From DASRIA01 sp963816975 (GTDB lineage: Bacteria; Actinomycetota; Thermoleophilia; Solirubrobacterales; JBBDJG01): a DNA stretch of 64,000 nt. Position numbers and translations under genes: made by a program. Positions 59,341-64,000 of the stretch are shown in pieces (position 1 is the first letter of the stretch; the number at the start of each line of letters is the position of its first letter). A model generated the notes under the pieces. The model did not search any database, was not told the origin of the DNA, and worked only from the letters and a program-made list of their open reading frames with translations. Location of the stretch: contig CAWFMD010000004.1 of assembly GCA_963816975.1 (NCBI GenBank), positions 1-64,000 on the forward strand, written 5' to 3'.

Positions 59341-59649
59341 CTACGGCTCGATCGCGCCCACGACGATGGAGCGCACGATGATCAGCACGATCGTCGCGAT
59401 GATCGGGCTCAGGTCGAGCGCGAAGCCGCCGCCGCCCACCGGAGGGATGACGCGGCGAAAGAGGTTCAGGTAGGGGTTCGTCACGTCGTTGATGAAGCCG
59501 ATCACCGCGCTCAGGATCGGGTTGTAGGGGATGCGCGGGATCCAGCTGAGCAGGATGCGCACGAAGATCAGGATCAGGTAGACGAGGAACAGCGCGTCCA
59601 CGTAGTCCGCGATCTCGGCGCGCCCGACGGCGGCCAGCACGAAGTTCAA
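59341..59649 (-). CDS. YggT-family membrane protein
   Basis: 102 residues with two membrane segments: ALFLVYLILIFVRILLSWIPRIPYNPILSAVIGFINDVTNPYLNLFRRVIPPVGG is the full YggT signature, and LSPIIATIVLIIVRSIV the last helix. Family members are linked to osmotic or division functions without a defined activity. In Gram-positive bacteria the gene follows sepF in the division cluster. It overlaps proC by 4 nt. A DivIVA gene often lies between yggT and lspA but is absent here. Confidence 0.88.
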   Translation of the reverse strand: MNFVLAAVGRAEIADYVDALFLVYLILIFVRILLSWIPRIPYNPILSAVIGFINDVTNPYLNLFRRVIPPVGGGGFALDLSPIIATIVLIIVRSIVVGAIEP

Positions 59650-60437
59650 CGTCCCCCCTTTGCCTGCTCGACAACGGACCCGACCGCCGCGCCGAACGCA
59701 GCGCGCAGCTTGTACTCCTCCAGTTTCGCGACACCGGCGGCTGTCACGCCGCCCGGCGAGGTGACGGCCCGCCGCAGTGAGACCGCGTCGCGGTGGCGCA
59801 GCAGCTCGGCGGTCCCCGCCATCGTCGTGAGCGCGAGCCGCGCGGCCTGGCGGGAATCCAGCCCTTCCTTCACCCCCGCATCGGTGAGGCTCTCGACCAC
59901 CAGCGCGAAAAATGCGGGTCCGCAGCCGGAGATCGCCGTTGCGGCGTCCATCAGCCGCTCCTCCACCGGGATCACCTCGCCGAGCAGTCCGAAGAGGTCG
60001 AGGATGCTGCGCACGGTGCCTGCGTCGATCGCCGATCCGGGCGCGTAACAGAACGTGCCGGCGCGGACCTCGGCGGCCACGTTGGGCATGAACCGCAACA
60101 CGGCCGTGCCTGCTCCATAGGCCTGCTCGACCGCGTCGGTGGAGACGGCTCCGAGGATCGACACGACCGGCAGGGAGCGCTCGTGGACCGTCACGCGCGT
60201 CTCCTCGGCGACAGCCGCGAGCGCGGCGGGCTTGGTCGCCAGCACGAGCACGTCGACGAGCTCGGCGAGGTCTCGGTTGGACCCGGCGGTGCTCGCGGCG
60301 CTGCGGTCGGCGAGCCCGCGCGCGCGGTCCGAGTCGACGTCGCTGACCACGATGCCGTCCGGGCCGGTCTGCCCGGCCGACCAGCCGAGCACCAGCGCCG
60401 CAGCCATGTTTCCGGCTCCGACGAGGCCTACAACCAC
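59646..60437 (-). CDS. proC: Pyrroline-5-carboxylate reductase
   Basis: 263 residues. The Rossmann start VVGLVGAGNMAAALVLGW binds NAD(P)H. The C-terminal signature ALTTMAGTAELLRHRDAVSLRRAVTSPGGVTAAGV is diagnostic. It reduces P5C to proline in the cytoplasm. A GTG start with GAAGGG upstream lies 25 nt after sepF. Its place between sepF and yggT is seen in many Gram-positive genomes. Confidence 0.93.
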   Translation of the reverse strand: MVVGLVGAGNMAAALVLGWSAGQTGPDGIVVSDVDSDRARGLADRSAASTAGSNRDLAELVDVLVLATKPAALAAVAEETRVTVHERSLPVVSILGAVSTDAVEQAYGAGTAVLRFMPNVAAEVRAGTFCYAPGSAIDAGTVRSILDLFGLLGEVIPVEERLMDAATAISGCGPAFFALVVESLTDAGVKEGLDSRQAARLALTTMAGTAELLRHRDAVSLRRAVTSPGGVTAAGVAKLEEYKLRAAFGAAVGSVVEQAKGGR

Positions 60438-60462
60438 GAGTGGCCCTTCTCGAACCGAGCCA

Positions 60463-60999
60463 CTAGCTCTGGTTGAAGAAGCCCTTCTCCAGCAGCCGCG
60501 CGCGCTCTTCGGCGGAAACCTCGACGTTGCGCGGCGTCAGCAGGAAGACCTTGTCCGCGATCCGCTGCATCCCGCCGTCGAGCGCATAGGTGAGCCCGCT
60601 CGCGAAGTCGATCAGACGCTTGGAGAGATCGGTGTCGGCACCCTGGAGGTTGAGGATCACCGGGACCGAGTCCTTGAACTTGTCGGCGATCTGCTGGGCG
60701 TCGTTGAAGTTCTTGGGCACCACGAGGTGCACACGCACCTGGTCGCCCGCGCGGCCGTTGCCCACAGGACGCAGGACGCGGGTCTGGGTCCCGCCCGGCG
60801 CGGAGTCGTCGGCGAAGATGTCGTCGATCTCGTCGCGCCGCCGGGGGGCCACGCGGCGCACCTGATCGCGTGTGCGGTAGCGCTCCTCGAGCTCCGCCTC
60901 GGGCTCGAGGCCGTCATCGAGCTCGTCATCGGCGTAGCGCTCGTCCTGAGCCAGGCCGAAGTAAAGAAGTGCGCGATGCCAGGTGTCTCTCAGTGCCAT
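60463..60999 (-). CDS. sepF: Cell division protein SepF
   Basis: 178 residues. An N-terminal amphipathic membrane-binding helix (ALRDTWHRALLYFGLA) and an acidic linker (about 18-85) are followed by the SepF core: DQVRVHLVVPKNFNDAQQIADKFKDSVPVILNLQGADTDLSKRLIDFASGLTYALDGGMQRIADKVFLLTP. It anchors and bundles FtsZ at the septum. It follows yggS across an 88-nt gap that holds a nested inverted repeat. ftsZ is not in the window. Confidence 0.95.
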   Translation of the reverse strand: MALRDTWHRALLYFGLAQDERYADDELDDGLEPEAELEERYRTRDQVRRVAPRRRDEIDDIFADDSAPGGTQTRVLRPVGNGRAGDQVRVHLVVPKNFNDAQQIADKFKDSVPVILNLQGADTDLSKRLIDFASGLTYALDGGMQRIADKVFLLTPRNVEVSAEERARLLEKGFFNQS

Positions 61000-61043
61000 G
61001 GTGAGTCGGACCTCACGGTCTTACTTGGACGGCAATTCGCCCG

Positions 61044-61097
61044 GTACGGGTGGATTCCTGCCGTTTCCGGCAGAAAGTATGGCATCCCTACCCGTAC
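61044..61097 (-). promoter_or_regulatory. Nested inverted repeat between yggS and sepF
   Basis: An outer 8-bp pair, GTACGGGT (61044-61051) with ACCCGTAC (61090-61097), encloses a 9-bp hairpin (61055-61063 with 61068-61076). On the minus strand the inner hairpin has a GAAA tetraloop. The outer arm includes the yggS stop. It could be an attenuator or terminator ahead of sepF. Confidence 0.5.
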
Positions 61098-61786
61098 AGG
61101 ACCCCGCCGAGCCGTACGATCGTCGCGCCCTCCTCAGCGGCGACCTCGTAGTCCTGGCTGGTGCCCATGGAAAGGCGGTTGAACTCGTGTCGCGGCGCCC
61201 AGCCGGCGCGCAGCCCCTCGCCCAGCTCGCGCAGGCGCGCGAAGTAGGGCCGCGCCTCCTCGGCTCGCTCCGCAAACGGCGGCATCGTCATGAGGCCGGC
61301 GAACGTGACGTGCGCCCTCGCCGAGGCACGCTCGACGAACCGCTCGACCTCCTCGACGGGCACGCCGTACTTGCTCGCTTCCCCTGCGACGTTCACCTCC
61401 AGCAGCACCCGGGCCGGACGGCTGGCGTGGCGCTCGAGCTGTGCGACGACCGAGTCGCTCTCCACGGAGTGGATCATCCGCACGCGCGGCAGCACCTGCT
61501 TGGCCTTGCGGCTCTGGAGGTGGCCGATGAAGTCCCACGTAAACGCATCTCCCCAGCGTTCCTGCTTTGCGATCAGGTCCTGAGCGGTGTTCTCTCCGAC
61601 GAGGCGCACGCCGGCCTCGGCGAGCGCGCCCATCAGCTCGAGCGGCACGTACTTGGTCGCGGCAAGGATCTCGACGTCGGCGGGGTCGCGGCCCGCGCGG
61701 CTGCACGCTGCCTCGATCGCCGCGTGCGCCTGCGCGAGCCGCTCCCGCACCCGGGCGGGGTCGACCGCGTCTAGGAGGCGAGCCAC
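61088..61786 (-). CDS. YggS/PLPBP pyridoxal-phosphate-binding protein
   Basis: 232 residues. The PLP Lys is in EILAATKYVP. VGENTAQDL, WDFIGHLQSRKAKQVLP, LLEVNVAGEASKYG and LSMGTSQDYEVAAEEGATIVRLGGVLYG are the family blocks. It controls vitamin B6 and amino acid balance and has no known enzyme activity. The GTG at 61786 lies inside the end of pgeF (16-nt overlap) and gives the expected N-terminal length. It is part of the pgeF-yggS-sepF set found after ftsZ in many bacteria. Confidence 0.9.
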   Translation of the reverse strand: MARLLDAVDPARVRERLAQAHAAIEAACSRAGRDPADVEILAATKYVPLELMGALAEAGVRLVGENTAQDLIAKQERWGDAFTWDFIGHLQSRKAKQVLPRVRMIHSVESDSVVAQLERHASRPARVLLEVNVAGEASKYGVPVEEVERFVERASARAHVTFAGLMTMPPFAERAEEARPYFARLRELGEGLRAGWAPRHEFNRLSMGTSQDYEVAAEEGATIVRLGGVLYG

Positions 61787-62535
61787 GCCAGGCCGGCCTG
61801 CCTGCCGGTGACGCCGCGGTCGCGCCGGTGGGAGAAGAACAGATCGGCGTCGCAGCTGACGCACAGTCCGGCGACCTGGGTCTCGATGCCGGCCCACGCG
61901 AGCTCGGTCGCGATACAGCCCGGCAGGTCCAGCACCGGTCCCGGCAGTTGGTGCCCGCGCTCGGCGAAGCGATCGAGCACCGCCGCGCCGACCTCATAGC
62001 AACACGGGCCGATCGCCGGCCCGATCGCGGCCGCCACGGGACCTCCGCCGAGCGCGCGCACCTGGTCGACGGCCCGCGGCACGATCCCCGCGGCCACGCC
62101 GCGCCAACCGCAATGGACGGCGGCCACCGCCCCGGGTGCGCAGAGCACGAGCGGCGCGCAGTCCGCGACGAGCACCAGCGGTGTCAGGTCCGGCGATGCC
62201 GTGACCTGGGCATCGGCCTCCTCCAGCTCGCCCGGGACGACGCGGTCGCGCACCTGCATGTCGCGGCCGTGCACCTGCCGCCCCATTGCGACCGATCCCG
62301 GCGCGCGTCCGAGCGCTCGCACCAGCAGAGAGCGGTTTTGCCGCACGCGATCCGGGTCGTCGTCGGTCAGGACGCCCAGGTTGAGCGATCGGAACGGCCC
62401 TTCGCTGCTGCCGCCCAAGCGGGTGCTGAACGCCGCATGTGCGTGCCCGAGGTCGGCTTCGAGCCACACGACCTGACCGCTCGTGCGCCACTCGAACGGA
62501 GCGCTCACCCGCGGCAGCGTGGCGGCGCGACTCAC
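61771..62535 (-). CDS. pgeF: Peptidoglycan editing factor PgeF (multicopper/laccase-domain)
   Basis: 254 residues. HAAFSTRLGGSSEGPFRSLNLG, VAAVHCGWRGVAAGIVPRAV (catalytic Cys and His) and AAIGPAIGPCCYEVG are family motifs. The second His is in MGRQVHG. PgeF removes wrongly built muropeptide precursors; its homologues act on purine nucleosides. GTG 62535 overlaps the stop of the upstream hypothetical gene by 4 nt. Confidence 0.9.
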   Translation of the reverse strand: MSRAATLPRVSAPFEWRTSGQVVWLEADLGHAHAAFSTRLGGSSEGPFRSLNLGVLTDDDPDRVRQNRSLLVRALGRAPGSVAMGRQVHGRDMQVRDRVVPGELEEADAQVTASPDLTPLVLVADCAPLVLCAPGAVAAVHCGWRGVAAGIVPRAVDQVRALGGGPVAAAIGPAIGPCCYEVGAAVLDRFAERGHQLPGPVLDLPGCIATELAWAGIETQVAGLCVSCDADLFFSHRRDRGVTGRQAGLAWLAS

Positions 62536-63551
62536 CGGACCGCCAGGTTCAGCCCTTCGATCGGCGTGCGCTGCGCGTACTCGAAGTGCGCACGCCGGTC
62601 CGATGCGAGCTCACAGACCTTGCGCCACCGGGTAAAGGGCCCGGTGCGCTCGAAGACATCCATGCGGAGGTCGGCCACCTCCGTGTTGTAGCAGTACGCC
62701 CGCTCCCCGTCGGGGTCGTGATACGTGACCCCCACGAGGTCCTCGGGCCGCGCCGTGACCACGCACGCGACCTTGCGCCGCAGTGTCTGCGCCTCGAACG
62801 TCCACCCCGAGGGGCCGAACTCGCTGCGGTTGCGCTGCACCGCGAGCGGGCTGATCGACAACACGTCGGCGCCGCCGGCGCGGGCGACGACGGGCGTGTT
62901 CGGTCCCAGCTCGCGCCCGAAGCGCGGCACGAACACGCTGACCCCATCGATGAAGGTCCCGCCGCCGGTGGTCTCACCGAAATCGCTGCAGTGCAGCCAC
63001 GCCCAGCGGGTCGCGTGCTTGGAGCCCCACAGATGTGCCTGGCCGCCCCGCGCGCCCGGCGCGAGCTCGACGCTGCGCCCGCCCCAGCTGACCGTGCCGG
63101 ACACCTCCACGTCCGGGTGCGGGAGGAACAGCACGGTCTTGGCGATGCCGGCCCGGCGCAGGAACGGGTGCACGTGTCCGTAGGCCGGCAAGGCCGGCTG
63201 CCAGCGCAGGTCCCATTCGCAGCGGCGCCCGTCGTGCTCCAGCGCACCGGTCATGCCGGTGTCACTCAGCACGGCGTCGCCGATCCGCAGCTCGAAAGGG
63301 CGCTCGCGGGCCTGCAGCAGCGCGACCGGGAAGCTCACCTTCTCCCCCACGTTGGCGCTCGGGTCGGCGGGGTCCATCGCCATGAACCACAGGGAGCAGG
63401 TCGCGTCCTGTCCGGTCTCGGGCAGCGGCGCGACCATCGTGTAGCGAATCCAGAAGCCGACGCCCGACGCCGGGTCGGTGAACGTCAGGTAGTGGACCTC
63501 GTAGTGGCCGGGTTCGCCGTCCCACTGCAGCGCGTTCCAGCGTGCGGGCAC
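62532..63551 (-). CDS. AttH/CrtC-like lipocalin-fold hypothetical protein
   Basis: 339 residues. The pattern NALQWDGEPGHYEVHYLTFTDPASGVGFWIRYTMVAPLP, then KTVLFLPHPDVEVSGTVSWGG and WAWLHCSDF, resembles the double-lipocalin proteins of the AttH/CrtC/DUF2804 group. Some hydrate carotenoids; most are uncharacterised. The start is set at GTG 63551, which lies 7 nt after TAGACT (63559-63564). A TTG at 63569 lies upstream of that box. It sits where ftsZ is often found, upstream of pgeF. No membrane segment is visible. Confidence 0.7.
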   Translation of the reverse strand: MPARWNALQWDGEPGHYEVHYLTFTDPASGVGFWIRYTMVAPLPETGQDATCSLWFMAMDPADPSANVGEKVSFPVALLQARERPFELRIGDAVLSDTGMTGALEHDGRRCEWDLRWQPALPAYGHVHPFLRRAGIAKTVLFLPHPDVEVSGTVSWGGRSVELAPGARGGQAHLWGSKHATRWAWLHCSDFGETTGGGTFIDGVSVFVPRFGRELGPNTPVVARAGGADVLSISPLAVQRNRSEFGPSGWTFEAQTLRRKVACVVTARPEDLVGVTYHDPDGERAYCYNTEVADLRMDVFERTGPFTRWRKVCELASDRRAHFEYAQRTPIEGLNLAVR

Positions 63552-63558
63552 GGCGGCG

Positions 63559-63564
63559 AGTCTA
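63559..63564 (-). promoter_or_regulatory. -10 box for leaderless AttH/CrtC-like gene
   Basis: TAGACT on the minus strand, then 7 nt and GTG at 63551. This shortens the gene by six codons compared with the TTG at 63569. Confidence 0.5.
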
Positions 63565-63607
63565 TTCAAGCGCTGCAGAGCCGCTCACCGCGCCGGCGCT
63601 GGACCGG

Positions 63608-64000
63608 CTAGCGGCCCAGCAGCCGCAGGGCTGCGGCCAGCTCCTCGTCGCGTCCGCTGACGAATCCGTCGAGCTTCAGCGCGAGCGTCTCCTTCAGCGC
63701 CGCGCCGATCTGCGGCGACTCCGGGACTCCCGCCCCCCGCAGGTCGGCGCCGGTGATCTCGAGGGCGACTCCGCGGGCCCGCTCGAGGTAGGCGTGCAGG
63801 CGCTCCGCCACCGGCTGGGGCTGCGCGGCGAGCACGATCGCCATCACGAAGACCTCCAGCGGCTGCCCCGCGAGCAGCTCGTGCAGCTCCGACGGCGCCG
63901 CCGCATCGCCCGACAGCCTTGCGGCGATCACCGGCCCGAGTGTCACGGCCGCGGCCACGACGTCCTGGTCGCGGCGGCGGACCTTGAGGCGGTCCAGCCA
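63608..64000 (-). CDS. tRNA nucleotidyltransferase (CCA-adding family), C-terminal fragment
   Basis: The last 130 residues of a gene that enters from the right edge. WLDRLKVRRRDQDVVAAAV and the late ITGADLRGAGVPESPQIGAALKETLALKLDGFVSGRDEELAAAL match the C-terminal part of bacterial poly(A) polymerase / CCA-adding enzymes. These complete tRNA 3' ends. The catalytic head is outside the window, so class and activity cannot be confirmed. It ends 57 nt before the AttH-like start, whose promoter box lies in that gap. Confidence 0.75.
   Translation of the reverse strand, partial: WLDRLKVRRRDQDVVAAAVTLGPVIAARLSGDAAAPSELHELLAGQPLEVFVMAIVLAAQPQPVAERLHAYLERARGVALEITGADLRGAGVPESPQIGAALKETLALKLDGFVSGRDEELAAALRLLGR

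Noticed and set aside
1..64000. CRISPR arrays, rRNA, tRNA genes, transposases or phage integrases
   Set aside because: I scanned for regular repeats, tRNA arms and typical DDE or integrase motifs by eye and found none. Mobile-element origin of the accessory block therefore has no direct support.

Overview
The window is a high-GC stretch of a bacterial chromosome, about 70% GC by eye, with strong G/C third-position preference and many GTG starts. The gene content points to Actinomycetota: a GarA-type FHA protein beside a MerR regulator, SepF, an RsiG-like protein, and many promoters that appear leaderless. Three features suggest a deep-branching class such as Thermoleophilia (Solirubrobacterales): the single-motif RsiG-like protein, the arrays of secreted glycosidase-like and arylsulfotransferase-like proteins, and the long-tailed ribosomal protein S2. 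This placement is inference.

Layout. 0-1.5 kb: end of an ammonium transporter, then a STAS antagonist / anti-sigma kinase pair. 1.7-3.5 kb: NAD synthetase. 3.5-7.6 kb, minus strand: a six-gene operon of RsiG-like protein, FHA protein, MerR regulator, START-type protein, AGPS-like FAD oxidase and thioesterase. 7.7-14 kb: GDP-mannose pyrophosphorylase fusion, a diguanylate cyclase, a CDP-alcohol phosphatidyltransferase and ProS. 14.2-21.9 kb, plus strand: a GH2 enzyme and four tandem paralogous secreted glycosidase-like proteins. 21.9-31.2 kb: IspG, a methyltransferase-like membrane protein, an unknown membrane protein, a sulfatase, an acyl-CoA synthetase, RseP and Dxr. 31.2-53.4 kb: an accessory block with a molybdenum oxidoreductase, three arylsulfotransferase-family proteins, a CysQ-like phosphatase, an MFS transporter, a rhomboid protease, decaying genes, a protealysin-like protease with its emfourin-type inhibitor, a KAP NTPase, a type III PKS / sulfotransferase / IclR set, and a thioredoxin-UGSC selenoprotein pair. 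53.4-64 kb: core genes (CdsA, UppS, Frr, PyrH, Tsf, RpsB, RluD, LspA, YggT, ProC, SepF, YggS, PgeF) and the end of a tRNA nucleotidyltransferase.

How the genes relate. The minus-strand order rpsB-tsf-pyrH-frr-uppS-cdsA // dxr-rseP // ispG // proS is the familiar bacterial translation/isoprenoid/lipid cluster. Here it keeps its order and strand but is split by three blocks of other genes. The largest block is rich in sulfate-ester chemistry: sulfatase, PAPS-type sulfotransferase, arylsulfotransferase-family proteins and a candidate PAP phosphatase. It also holds nearly all the broken genes.

The most notable single item is the UGSC gene at 51444-51968. It reads through an in-frame UGA as U-G-S-C. 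Eleven nucleotides after that UGA lies a hairpin whose GGUCU loop matches that of the E. coli fdhF SECIS. A second theme is about a dozen TAnnnT boxes lying 6-8 nt before ATG/GTG starts that have no Shine-Dalgarno. These imply leaderless transcripts and revise several start codons.
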